A stretch of 64,000 nucleotides of DNA from an uncultured Collinsella sp. GTDB taxonomy: Bacteria; Actinomycetota; Coriobacteriia; Coriobacteriales; Coriobacteriaceae. Positions 15,574-24,028 of this stretch are shown piece after piece. Below the pieces are notes generated by a model. It made no database searches and was not told where the DNA came from. It saw nothing but the letters and a program-made list of their open reading frames with translations. The stretch spans positions 1 through 64,000 of the forward strand of contig CALJMO010000052.1 in NCBI GenBank assembly GCA_937982065.1, written 5' to 3'. The translations under genes and the position numbers were made by a program. Within the stretch, counting starts at the first letter, position 1. Every line of letters begins with the position of its first letter.

Positions 15574-16950
15574 CTACGAGGGGATCTCCCTCGGGATGAA
15601 CCGCGACGCGACCAGGCCGGCGACGGCCGCCACGCACACCGCGCCGAACACCCCAGCCGTACCCGCGGCGGTCGCGGCGGGGGCAAGCATGCCGCACGCC
15701 GCAGTCGAGACGGTGCCGCCGAAGCCCCTGAAGAACATGGCCATGGAGGTGGCGCGCCCGGCGTCCGCCGGATCGGCGCCCGTCTGGGCGGCAAGGTTGG
15801 ACACGGGCATGCCGATGCCGACGCCGAGACCCAGCACCGCCGCGACGGCGGTGCAGGAGGCGACCGCTAGCATCGGGGACATCGCAGAGAACGTCACCGA
15901 CGCCGCAAGGACGACGGCGGATGACGCCGCCGCGATGGCGCGGAGCCGCCCGGTCGCGCGGAACGCCGCGCCGGATGTATTGCTGCCGACCATGAGGGCA
16001 AGCGTCATGGGAATGAGCACCGCGCCGGACGAGGCAGCGGCCATGCCCAGCCCCTCCTGGAGGAGCCTAGGCAGGTAGGAGACGCCCGCCATGAGGGCGA
16101 ATTGGACGCAGAAGCCGGAGACGAACCCCGCTACGACCTGCCCGCGGCGAAACAGCCCCATGGGGACGGTCGGGGCGGCCTTGCCCCTCTCCACGCGGGA
16201 AAGGAGCGCGGCGCAGGCAACGGACAGCACGACGAGGGCGACGAACTGCGGCGAGGCCATGGAAAAGACGCTGCCCGCCAAGCTGAAGGCGAGGACGAGG
16301 CTCAGAACGCACAGCGAGGCGGCGACGCTCCCCGAGACGTCGAAGCCAACTACAGGGGCCCCGGGAGCCCTGCCGGGCAGGCAGCGCCCCGACAGGAACA
16401 GGGCGACGATCGAGATGGGGAGGTTGACGACGAAGATGACGTGCCAGGATAACCCCTGGGCGACGGCCCCGCCGATGACGGGCCCTACGACGCTCGCAAT
16501 CCCGTACATGGCCGAAGCCGCCCCGAGGTACGGTCCCCTGTCCCTCGGGGCGAGCATCATCGCCGCGGCAATGAACACACCCGCCTCGAGAACGCCGCCG
16601 CCCACGCCCTGAAGCAGGCGGAACGCCGCCAGCGCCTCTATCGTCGGTGCGAGGGCGCACAGGACGGACGATGCGGCGAAGAGCGCGAGCCCCGCCACGT
16701 ACACCCTCCAGAGGCCGAACGAGAACGCCAGCCCTCCGCACAGGAGGGTGGATACGGTGCTCGCCACGAGGTAGGCGGTCATCGGCCAGGCATAGTGGGC
16801 CTCCCCTCCGAGCGCCGCGGCGACGGTGGGCATGGCAGTGGCCACCACGGTCGAGTCGAGCGCCGCGACGAACAAGGCGAGCATGAGGCCCGCCACGGTC
16901 GACTTACCGACCGCCCCCGTCACGGGGATGGACATCGGTTTTTCCTGCAT
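15574..16950 (-). CDS. MFS multidrug exporter, DHA2 (14-helix) type
   Basis: 458 residues with 12 to 14 hydrophobic segments. Features of the EmrB/QacA-like DHA2 family are the first-helix motif LDSTVVATAMPTVAAALGG, the motif RLLQGVGGGVLEAGVF of helix 4/5 and GPVIGGAVAQGLSWHVIFVVNLPI of helix 5/6. It should pump lipophilic drugs or other amphiphiles out of the cell using the proton gradient. The start follows GAGGA. It lies 78 bases after an AraC-type regulator on the same strand, which probably controls it. GC is higher than in the flanking housekeeping genes, in line with acquisition. Confidence 0.88.
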   Translation of the reverse strand: MQEKPMSIPVTGAVGKSTVAGLMLALFVAALDSTVVATAMPTVAAALGGEAHYAWPMTAYLVASTVSTLLCGGLAFSFGLWRVYVAGLALFAASSVLCALAPTIEALAAFRLLQGVGGGVLEAGVFIAAAMMLAPRDRGPYLGAASAMYGIASVVGPVIGGAVAQGLSWHVIFVVNLPISIVALFLSGRCLPGRAPGAPVVGFDVSGSVAASLCVLSLVLAFSLAGSVFSMASPQFVALVVLSVACAALLSRVERGKAAPTVPMGLFRRGQVVAGFVSGFCVQFALMAGVSYLPRLLQEGLGMAAASSGAVLIPMTLALMVGSNTSGAAFRATGRLRAIAAASSAVVLAASVTFSAMSPMLAVASCTAVAAVLGLGVGIGMPVSNLAAQTGADPADAGRATSMAMFFRGFGGTVSTAACGMLAPAATAAGTAGVFGAVCVAAVAGLVASRFIPREIPS

Positions 16951-17028
16951 GTTTCTTCCTCTCTACTCAGCGCCCGCCCGCGCGGGCACCGCGGGGCATC
17001 CCCCGCGTCAGACAAAAGGAAGGACGGG

Positions 17029-17916
17029 TCACCCCCTGGGCCTCCTCGCCACGGACATCCAGATCTCGCTGCGATACCCTCTCGACGCGAAGTCGCCATG
17101 CGGGTACACCTCGAGACTGACGTCGCCGGCGAGCTCGTAGCCCGAGGACGGGAGCCACTCGGAGAAGATTCTGCGGTAGTGCTCGGCGGTCGCGACGTCG
17201 CACGGCCCGGTGCAGCCGAACACGGCCCACGTGCCGGCGGGGACGTAAATCTCGTCCGCCCAGCCGGGGGCCTCCCCCGAGGACGCCACCGCTATCCGGT
17301 AGCTCGACTCCCCGCCCTCGGACACGTTGACCCCGAGAACCCCCTCGGGTCCCGAGCCATCGGCGAGGGCGAGCAGGGCCTCGATGCTCCCGGAGCGCGA
17401 GGCGCCACCCCAGAACCTCCCGAGCTCCTCTCTCCCCTCCTCCCCCATCTGGGCGAGGAGGCCCGCCTCGGACGGCCCGCACGGAAGCGACACCCCGACG
17501 AGGCGCATCCCGCCCCATGGGACGATCCTCCACGGCAGGGGCTCGGCGCCCGTGACGGTGAGGGAGAACGAAAGCCTCGGAAAGACCGAGAGCGGGGCGC
17601 CCGGGCGCTTCGCCTCGCTGGGCGAGATCCCGAGGGCGTCCCTGAACGCTCGGTTGAACGCGGTCGGGGAGCAGTAGCCGTACCGGACCGCGACGTCGAC
17701 GACCCGCTCCCCGCGGGACAGGTCGAGCGCGGCGCGGGAGATGCGGCGCCGGCGCACGTACTCCCCGAGACCGATGCCGGCGATATAGGAGAACATCCTC
17801 CGGAACTGTCCCTCGGTGCAGGCGGCGAGCCGCGCCGCATGGGCGAGGTCGAGGTCCCCCTCGAGGTTCGCCTCTATGTAGTCCATCGCGTCGTTGAGGC
17901 CCTCTATCCAGCCCAT
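17029..17916 (-). CDS. AraC-family regulator with GyrI-like effector domain
   Basis: About 295 residues. The N-terminal ~105 residues are two AraC helix-turn-helix units (LAHAARLAACTEGQFRRMFSYIAG and VDVAVRYGYCSPTAFNRAFRDALGISPSE). The rest is a GyrI/Rob-like ligand domain beginning LSFSLTVTGAEPLPWRIVPWGGMRLVGV and ending with the LEVYP strand. Such Rob/BmrR-like proteins activate efflux genes when they bind lipophilic compounds. The following MFS exporter is the natural target. I chose the ATG that begins MGWIEGLNDAMDYIEANL, the normal AraC-GyrI start; the longer upstream frame is not family-like. Confidence 0.9.
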   Translation of the reverse strand: MGWIEGLNDAMDYIEANLEGDLDLAHAARLAACTEGQFRRMFSYIAGIGLGEYVRRRRISRAALDLSRGERVVDVAVRYGYCSPTAFNRAFRDALGISPSEAKRPGAPLSVFPRLSFSLTVTGAEPLPWRIVPWGGMRLVGVSLPCGPSEAGLLAQMGEEGREELGRFWGGASRSGSIEALLALADGSGPEGVLGVNVSEGGESSYRIAVASSGEAPGWADEIYVPAGTWAVFGCTGPCDVATAEHYRRIFSEWLPSSGYELAGDVSLEVYPHGDFASRGYRSEIWMSVARRPRG

Positions 17917-18336
17917 CGGGTCACCATCCTTCCGAGAAGAGAGCATGGGGCAACAAGGCAGCGCAGTCCTCGCGTCCAAGGGGCGAATAATGAGAGTTTT
18001 TGATGACTGGCTCGTCGCCGACGGCCCGTCTCGATGATAGACCGTCGGCACGAGGATCCGACCCGCGAATGCCCGTTTTGCATTGTCAGGAACCTCGCTC
18101 AGGAGCACGCCATGAAGGAGGATGCCCGCCGCGCCGTGATGCGCGCGGCACACCAACGACGCGACAGCCGCGATCGAAAGCTGAGGAGGGACGTTAGCCA
18201 CTGGGTTAGCAAGTAGCCCATTCCGTGCGCACAGCGCCAGGAACAGCGGCCCGCCCATCGATCACCTTGGACCATGGTACAGTCGCAGTAAGAGGACGGA
18301 CAGCGGGCGTGCGCCAGGGGGAACAAATTGGCATGA
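17917..18336. other. Gene-poor stretch upstream of araC-type regulator
   Basis: About 420 bases with no convincing gene. A hairpin CTCGT..CCGACGG / CCGTCGG..ACGAG (18011-18054) stands about 95 bases before the regulator and could be a control site. A 60-residue plus-strand frame from 18034 contains CPFC and many Arg/Lys residues, but has no ribosome site and no family match, so I do not call it. Confidence 0.4.
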
Positions 18337-18377
18337 AAAGAAGACGGCATAGACCTTCTGGTCATGCCGTCTTCTTT
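18337..18377. terminator. Bidirectional terminator after the liv operon
   Basis: A 14-base stem AAAGAAGACGGCAT / ATGCCGTCTTCTTT with a short loop; the minus strand continues into TTTTC. It ends transcription of livJHMGF. A second perfect hairpin (CCGCCGTTC-GGTA-GAACGGCGG, 18422-18443) lies directly after the livF stop. Confidence 0.75.
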
Positions 18378-18449
18378 GAATGACTAGTTGTCGCTCTGGT
18401 GCCCGCGCAGCGTCGACTGGTCCGCCGTTCGGTAGAACGGCGGAACCTC

Positions 18450-19163
18450 CTAGCCACCCAGATAGGCCTTGCGGACGTTATCGTCGTGCAGGAGCTCTTG
18501 ACCGGTGCCGGTCATGGTAATCTTGCCGGTCTCGAGCACGTAACCGCGTGTGGCGATGGAAAGCGCCATCTGCGCGTTTTGCTCGACCAGAAGCACCGTG
18601 GTGCCGGCCTTGTGCAGGTCCTCGACAATCTGGAAGATCTGTTCGATCAGAATCGGTGCCAGACCCATGGAAGGTTCGTCGAGCATAAGCAGTTTGGGGT
18701 TACTCATAAGGGCGCGCCCCATAACGAGCATCTGCTGCTCGCCGCCTGAAAGGGTGCCGGCGACCTGGCGACGACGTTCCTTCAGGCGCGGGAACTGCTC
18801 GTAGACGCGCTCCAGGCCCGGAGCCACCGTGGACTTGGGCTGCGTATAGGCACCCATCTCCAGGTTCTCCTCGACCGTCATCTGCAAAAAGGCGCGACGA
18901 CCCTCGGGAACCTGAGCCAGGCCCTTACCAACCAGCTTATCAGCGGGCGTATGGGTAATGTCCTCGCCCATAAACTTGATGGAGCCGGTCTTGGAGCGCA
19001 GCAGGCCCGAGACGGTCTTGAGCGTTGTGGACTTGCCGGCACCGTTGGCACCAATCAAGGCCACGATCTCGCCCTCATTAACGTTAAAGGAGATGTCCTT
19101 GATGGCGTGGATGGCACCGTACCAGACGTTGATGTTGTAGACGGAAAGCATCGGCTCTGCCAT
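18450..19163 (-). CDS. livF: Branched-chain amino acid ABC transporter ATPase LivF
   Basis: 237 residues, normal for LivF. It is one of the two cytoplasmic ATPases powering branched-chain amino acid import. Walker A GANGAGKST, the family-typical QVPEGRRAFLQMTVEENLEMGAY, signature LSGGEQQML, Walker B LLMLDEPSMGLAP and the H-loop region VLLVEQN are all present. Its start codon lies directly against the livG stop, so it is the last gene of the livJHMGF operon. Confidence 0.96.
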   Translation of the reverse strand: MAEPMLSVYNINVWYGAIHAIKDISFNVNEGEIVALIGANGAGKSTTLKTVSGLLRSKTGSIKFMGEDITHTPADKLVGKGLAQVPEGRRAFLQMTVEENLEMGAYTQPKSTVAPGLERVYEQFPRLKERRRQVAGTLSGGEQQMLVMGRALMSNPKLLMLDEPSMGLAPILIEQIFQIVEDLHKAGTTVLLVEQNAQMALSIATRGYVLETGKITMTGTGQELLHDDNVRKAYLGG

Positions 19164-20024
19164 TTAGTTCTCCCCCTTATCCTGCTTGCCCAGATATGCC
19201 TCGATAACGGCGTCGTTGTTCTGGATTTCCTCGGCCGTGCCCTTGGCGATGACCTTACCAAAGTTGAGCACGCAGATGCCCTCGCAGATGTTCATAACGA
19301 GCGACATATCATGCTCGATAAGCATGATGGCAATGCCAAAGGTGTCGCGAATCTTGACGATGTTCTCCATGAGCTCTGCGGTCTCGGACGGGTTCATGCC
19401 GGCGGCAGGCTCGTCGAGCAGCAGTAGCTTGGGGTTGGTGGCAAGCGCGCGGACGATCTCCAGACGACGCTGAGCGCCGTAAGGCAGCGATCCGGCCTGC
19501 TCGTTTGCCAGATACTCCATGTCAAAAATGGACAGCAGCTCCATGGCGCGCTCGTGGGCGGCCTTCTCGTGCTTCCAATACGTCGGCAGGCGCAGCACGC
19601 CCTCAAAACCGGAGTAGCGCTCCTGGTTGTGCAGGCCGACCTTAACGTTGTCCTCCACCGTCATGGTATTAAACAGGCGGATGTTCTGGAACGTACGGGC
19701 AATACCCATGCGGTTGACCTGATAGACCGACTTGCCCGAGGTGTCCTCGCCATCGAGCAGGATGGTGCCGTGTGTGGGCTGATACACCTTAGTGAGCAGG
19801 TTGAAAACCGTGGTCTTACCGGCGCCGTTGGGACCGATCAGACCGGCAATCTCGGTCTTGCCGATAGTCAGGCTAAAGTCGTCGACTGCCTTAAGGCCGC
19901 CGAATTCAATGCCCAGGTGGATGCACTCGAGTGCCGGGCGCTCGCCCAGGTCACGGTCGGGAACGATGGCGCCAGAAGGATACGGGACCATCTTGCCCTT
20001 GTTGAACTCAAATTTACTGGGCAT
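19164..20024 (-). CDS. livG: Branched-chain amino acid ABC transporter ATPase LivG
   Basis: 286 residues. Walker A GPNGAGKTT, the LivG-specific GIARTFQNIRLFNTMTVEDNV, signature LPYGAQRRLEI, Walker B LLLLDEPAAGMNPSE and switch LIEHDM are intact. An N-terminal extension of about 40 residues precedes the ABC domain. The ATG follows AAGGAGGT at eight bases and overlaps the livM end by 11 bases. Confidence 0.96.
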   Translation of the reverse strand: MPSKFEFNKGKMVPYPSGAIVPDRDLGERPALECIHLGIEFGGLKAVDDFSLTIGKTEIAGLIGPNGAGKTTVFNLLTKVYQPTHGTILLDGEDTSGKSVYQVNRMGIARTFQNIRLFNTMTVEDNVKVGLHNQERYSGFEGVLRLPTYWKHEKAAHERAMELLSIFDMEYLANEQAGSLPYGAQRRLEIVRALATNPKLLLLDEPAAGMNPSETAELMENIVKIRDTFGIAIMLIEHDMSLVMNICEGICVLNFGKVIAKGTAEEIQNNDAVIEAYLGKQDKGEN

Positions 20025-21102
20025 CGGCTGCCACCTCCTTCTTGGGAGCAAAGCGGTCCTTGACGCGACCGAAGAACGCCTTGAGCTGCGGGTTGTTGGT
20101 AAAGATCATGACCAGGATCAGCACAATAGCGTAGATGAGCATGCGGTAGTCCGAGAACTGACGGAGCAGCTCGGGAAGTACCGTGAGCAACGCCGCCGCG
20201 ATAACGGAGCCGCGCATATTGCCCAGACCGCCCAGGACCACGAACACCAGGATAAGGATGGACGTGTTGAAGTCAAACTTGGTGGCGGAGAGCTGCGAGA
20301 AGTTACCGCCGAAGAGGGCTCCGGCAGCACCGGCGAGGGCAGCGGAAACCACGAACGCGATCATGCGGTACTGGGTGACGGAGATGCCCACGGACTCGGC
20401 TGCAATCTTGTTGTCGCGCACGGCCATAATGGCACGACCGGTACGGCTGCGAACCAGGTTGAGCACGATCACGAGTGCGACCATGACCAGGATGGCACCG
20501 GCGAGGAAGGTCGAGTACGTCGACACGCCCGAGGCGCCCTGGGCGCCCTTGATGATGGCGGTGCCGTCCTCGAGCAGGTGCAGGTCGTCGATCGTAGAGT
20601 TGCCCGTGATGTTAAAGATCACGTGCAGGCCGCGCGAGTCGACACCCACGATAAGGCAAGTGACGATCTCCTTGATAATCTCGCCAAAGGCCAGCGTCAC
20701 GATAGCCAGGTAATCGCCGCTCAGGCGAAGGACCGGGATGCCAATCAAGAAGCCCAGGATAGCGGCAGCGATGGCGCCGACCACGATACTGATGATAAGG
20801 CGCACCGGATCGGAGGGAACGGCGCTCTCCAGCGCGACGGCGGTGACGATGCCCGTATAAGCGCCGACACTCATAAAGCCCGCGTGGCCCAGCGACAAGT
20901 CGCCCGCGATGCCGACGACGAGGTTAAGAGAAATGGCCATGACGATATAGGCCGTGATGGGAACCAGCTGACCGGCGATCATGCGCGGAATCATGTGGTT
21001 GGACTGCATAAAGAACACGATGGCGAATGCCACGATGCACATGGCGTACGTGACAAAGTCGTGACGCGTCTGCTTGTCTTTAAGAAACTTCATAACGCTC
21101 AC
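20014..21102 (-). CDS. livM: Branched-chain amino acid ABC permease LivM
   Basis: 362 residues with eight to ten membrane segments and the LivM signature ISLNLVVGIAGDLSLGHAGFMSVGAYTGI. It pairs with LivH to form the channel. The first possible codon is a GTG directly after the livH stop; an ATG three codons later, preceded by AGGTG, is equally likely. The C-terminal tail is basic and cytoplasmic. Confidence 0.95.
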   Translation of the reverse strand: MSVMKFLKDKQTRHDFVTYAMCIVAFAIVFFMQSNHMIPRMIAGQLVPITAYIVMAISLNLVVGIAGDLSLGHAGFMSVGAYTGIVTAVALESAVPSDPVRLIISIVVGAIAAAILGFLIGIPVLRLSGDYLAIVTLAFGEIIKEIVTCLIVGVDSRGLHVIFNITGNSTIDDLHLLEDGTAIIKGAQGASGVSTYSTFLAGAILVMVALVIVLNLVRSRTGRAIMAVRDNKIAAESVGISVTQYRMIAFVVSAALAGAAGALFGGNFSQLSATKFDFNTSILILVFVVLGGLGNMRGSVIAAALLTVLPELLRQFSDYRMLIYAIVLILVMIFTNNPQLKAFFGRVKDRFAPKKEVAADAQ

Positions 21103-21984
21103 CTACACCTTCTCGGGGACGTACTTGCCCAAGAGGCCGGCAGGCTTGACGAGCAGGACGATGATCAAAACACCAAAGACGATGGAGTTGGCAAGGCTCG
21201 TGGAAATGTAGGCCTGAGCCATCGCTTCGATGATGCCGATGAGAATGCCACCGACAAAAGCGCCGGGGATGGAGCCGATGCCACCGAAGACAGCGGCGTC
21301 GAAGGCCTTGATGCCAGGCATGGCACCCGTCGTGGGCTGCAGCACCGGCGAGTAGGAGCACAGCAGCACGCCGGCGATGGCAGCGAGGGCAGAGCCGATG
21401 GCAAACGTCATCGAGATGGTGCGGTTGACGTTGATGCCCATGAGCTGAGCGGCGGCCTTGTCCTCGGACACAGCGCGCATGGCTTTGCCCATCTTGGTCT
21501 TACCTGTAAAGAACATCAGGCCGGCCATGATAACCAGGCAGGCGACGATGGTGACGAGCGAGACGGCGCTTACGTTGAACTTGGCCAAGAACTCCGGCAC
21601 CGGGAAGGTGACGAGCGAAGTGAAGTTCTTGGGAGTGGCGCCCCACAGAAGCTGTGCGGCATTCTGCAGGAAGTAAGACACGCCGATGGCCGTGATCAGA
21701 ACGGCCAGCGGGCCCGCCTGACGCAGCGGCTTGTATGCCAGACCCTCGATGAGAACACCGAGAACGGTACAAACCACACAAGAGAGAACTACAGATGCCC
21801 AGCCCGGGAGGCCGAGATACGACGTGGCACAGAACGAGACATAGGCACCGACCATGATGACATCGCCGTGAGCGAAGTTCAGCATCTTGGCGATACCGTA
21901 GACCATGGTGTAGCCCAACGCGATGATGGCGTAGACGCTGCCCATGGACAGGCCGTTGACCAGGTATTGGATAAAGACCGTCAT
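21103..21984 (-). CDS. livH: Branched-chain amino acid ABC permease LivH
   Basis: 293 residues, standard for LivH, with about eight membrane helices. The start MTVFIQYLVNGLSMGSVYAIIALGYTMVYGIAKMLNFAHGD is characteristic of the family. AAAGGGGG precedes this ATG by nine bases. It follows livJ after a 140-base gap with two hairpins. Confidence 0.95.
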   Translation of the reverse strand: MTVFIQYLVNGLSMGSVYAIIALGYTMVYGIAKMLNFAHGDVIMVGAYVSFCATSYLGLPGWASVVLSCVVCTVLGVLIEGLAYKPLRQAGPLAVLITAIGVSYFLQNAAQLLWGATPKNFTSLVTFPVPEFLAKFNVSAVSLVTIVACLVIMAGLMFFTGKTKMGKAMRAVSEDKAAAQLMGINVNRTISMTFAIGSALAAIAGVLLCSYSPVLQPTTGAMPGIKAFDAAVFGGIGSIPGAFVGGILIGIIEAMAQAYISTSLANSIVFGVLIIVLLVKPAGLLGKYVPEKV

Positions 21985-22030
21985 GTTCCACATCCCCCTT
22001 TCGAATAGGTTTCCAGTTAATGTATGAAAC

Positions 22031-22092
22031 AGGGACGTTACATCGTCCCTAGATACCAAGCAAGCAGGGAAGGCCAAAACCTCCCCTGCTTG
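22031..22092 (-). promoter_or_regulatory. Two stem-loops between livJ and livH
   Basis: AGGGACG-(6)-CGTCCCT (22031-22050) and CAAGCAGGG-(14)-CCCTGCTTG (22061-22092, further pairing inside). Neither is followed by a T-run. Such intercistronic hairpins commonly stabilise the binding-protein mRNA or partly stop transcription, so that more binding protein than permease is made. Confidence 0.5.
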
Positions 22093-22123
22093 GGATCAAA
22101 ACCGCTCTATGTAAGGCGGCCTA

Positions 22124-23311
22124 TTAGGCCTGTACGTACTTGCCGTCGGTAATGACGTACGCCGTCGGGTCCTTCTGGACCTGGCCCTTGTCGTTCCAGG
22201 AGAGCTTGCCAGTCAGGCCGTCAACAGTAATGTTGCGCATAGCCTCGGGAAGCTTCTCAGCAACCTCGGTGGGGTCGGCGTCGACACCCAGGCCGGCCTC
22301 CTTGAGAGCCTCGACCACAGCATGCACGCCGTCGTAGGCGTCGGCGGCAAACTGGTCGGGGGTATCGCCGTACTTATCTTTGTAAGCGTTGACGAAGTCG
22401 GCGTTCTTCTCGTCGTCGGCGGAGAACGGGGTCATGAGCAGCAGACCCTCGGCAAGAGAGGTATCGAAGCCCTCAACGCCCAGGATACCGTCCATGCCGT
22501 CGCAGCCCATCATCTTGACGTCGTAGCCCATGTCCTTGGCGTTCTTGAGCAGGACGGACGCCGGTGTGTAGTAGATCGGCGCAAAGATCATGGTGGCGCC
22601 AGCCTGCTTGGCCTTGGTCAGCTGGTTGGTAAAGCTCGTGGCGGAGTCGTCCTTAAAGGTCTCCTCGTCAACAATCTCGAGCTTGGACTCAGCGGCCTGG
22701 GCCTTAAAGGAATCTGCGATGCCCGAAGAATAGGCGTCGCCGGAGTTATAGAACAGCACGAACTTCTCGTCCGCATACTTCTGCGCCAGGAACTTGGCAG
22801 CGTTGACACCCTGGTTGGGGTCGGTGAAGCAAACCTGGAAGACGCAATCCTTGCCCTTGGTAACGTCCTCGGAGGACGCGGACGGGGTAATCATGAACGT
22901 CTCGGGGTCGTTACCGCACTCAGCAGCAACGGCGACCGACGCACCCGTGGTGGTCGGACCGACAAGGGCCTGCATGCCCCAGTCGAGCAGGGTGTTGAAG
23001 GCGTTGACGGCCTTCTCGCCGTCAGCCTGGTCGTCCTCGGCCTTGCTGACAAGCGGCAGCTCCTTAGTCGAGAAATCCTTGCAGCCAAGCTCGACAGCCT
23101 GTGTAACGGACTTGCCGTAGGACGCGTTGGCGCCGGTCAGCGGGCCGATGGTACCGATCTTAAACGAAGCGTCGCTCGAAGCGGAACCGCTGTCGCCGCC
23201 GTTGGAGGAGCAACCAGCTAGAATGGACATCGCCCCCAGACCTGCTGCGCTCGCGATAACGCTCCTGCGATTCATAACAGGGTTCAATGACTTACCGGTG
23301 AGGCTCGACAT
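22124..23311 (-). CDS. livJ: Branched-chain amino acid binding lipoprotein
   Basis: 395 residues. It is the extracellular substrate-binding protein of the LivJ type. The signal region NRRSVIASAAGLGAMSILAGC ends in a lipobox (LAGC, lipidated Cys near 34), and the two Arg suggest possible Tat export. The mature part starts with a Ser/Gly linker, then FKIGTIGPLTGANASYGKSV, typical of the periplasmic binding fold type I. GAGAGGAGA precedes the ATG at good distance. It is the first gene of the operon and a decayed second copy lies upstream. Confidence 0.95.
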   Translation of the reverse strand: MSSLTGKSLNPVMNRRSVIASAAGLGAMSILAGCSSNGGDSGSASSDASFKIGTIGPLTGANASYGKSVTQAVELGCKDFSTKELPLVSKAEDDQADGEKAVNAFNTLLDWGMQALVGPTTTGASVAVAAECGNDPETFMITPSASSEDVTKGKDCVFQVCFTDPNQGVNAAKFLAQKYADEKFVLFYNSGDAYSSGIADSFKAQAAESKLEIVDEETFKDDSATSFTNQLTKAKQAGATMIFAPIYYTPASVLLKNAKDMGYDVKMMGCDGMDGILGVEGFDTSLAEGLLLMTPFSADDEKNADFVNAYKDKYGDTPDQFAADAYDGVHAVVEALKEAGLGVDADPTEVAEKLPEAMRNITVDGLTGKLSWNDKGQVQKDPTAYVITDGKYVQA

Positions 23312-23582
23312 GCGGCTCTCCTCTCAAATCTCGTCGGGTTTCGGTTACCCGACAGGCCATCCTTCGCCGTGTTCGGCGTTCGCAAAATACTAGACGCTTT
23401 AGTTAAGGAAAGTGGCGATTATCTCAACTTTTCTTTGGCTTTGTTGATTTATCCATAATTCTGCGTATTTCTATTACTTTATGCAGTATTGCCACTTTAT
23501 TATGTAAAAGTAATGTTTCCGTTCTGTTACAAGCATACCTGCCTTGAATAAAACAGCCTCACCGGTCGTGCTTTATGCGCAC
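23312..23582. promoter_or_regulatory. AT-rich control region upstream of livJ
   Basis: About 270 bases, much more AT-rich than the rest of the window, without a gene. It holds an inverted pair AAAGTGGC(G/A)AT (near 23409 on plus and near 23492 on minus) spaced about 80 bases. This could be a regulator site (inference). Several weak -10-like hexamers are present and I cannot choose among them. Confidence 0.4.
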
Positions 23583-23778
23583 TTAGGAAGCGATGTACTT
23601 GCCGTCCTGGATCACATAGGCTGTCCATGCCGTCGGCACCCATTAGTGTCATGTCGTAGCTCATGTCCTTGGCGTTCTTGAGCAAAACGGACGCTGGGGT
23701 GTAATAGATCGGGGCAAAAATAAGCGTGGCTCCGACAAGGAAACTCCTGCGGTTAAGTACGTTGTTGATGCTAAACAT
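23583..23778 (-). pseudogene. Relic of a second livJ gene
   Basis: Three pieces of a LivJ-type protein are joined: a start and signal region MFSINNVLNRRSFLVGA with a good ribosome site, a middle piece TLIFAPIYYTPASVLLKNAKDM..GADGMD that matches residues near 238-275 of livJ, and, in a shifted frame, the C-terminus AYVIQDGKYIAS followed by a stop. Two internal deletions have removed most of the gene. The relic is clearly a paralogue, not a copy error, because residues differ (MSYDMTLMGAD versus MGYDVKMMGCD). Confidence 0.85.
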
Positions 23779-24028
23779 GGTGTCCCCCTTTTCGCTGGCC
23801 GTGGTGCGGCCGTCTTGCGGTACAGGGCAAACCTTATGGTGCAAACGTTGACAGTTTGTTACGGAAGTTCGTTTGTAGCGAGCATGTTTCCAATGTTTCC
23901 GCAGCGTTTCGGGGGTGCCGTTTTGTGCGACTCCTGTTGCCTGGCGAGCACGCGCCCTCGGTTCACGCTAGAATGCACTCAACCTTTAAGCGGTTAATCC
24001 ATCCATAAGATGCACGAAGGAGCTATCT

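Noticed and set aside
18034..18216. A 60-residue plus-strand gene with CPFC
   Set aside because: No ribosome site, no recognisable family and an equally long frame on the other strand; best left as unassigned sequence.
19792..22008. A 738-codon open frame on the plus strand opposite livM/livH, and similar long antisense frames opposite relA (5111-6280), the antiporter (26846-28612) and purL (29793-32216)
   Set aside because: These are mirror frames of GC-rich coding genes: no ribosome sites, His/Asp/Gly/Ala-biased sequence without domains, and fully overlapped by well-supported genes.
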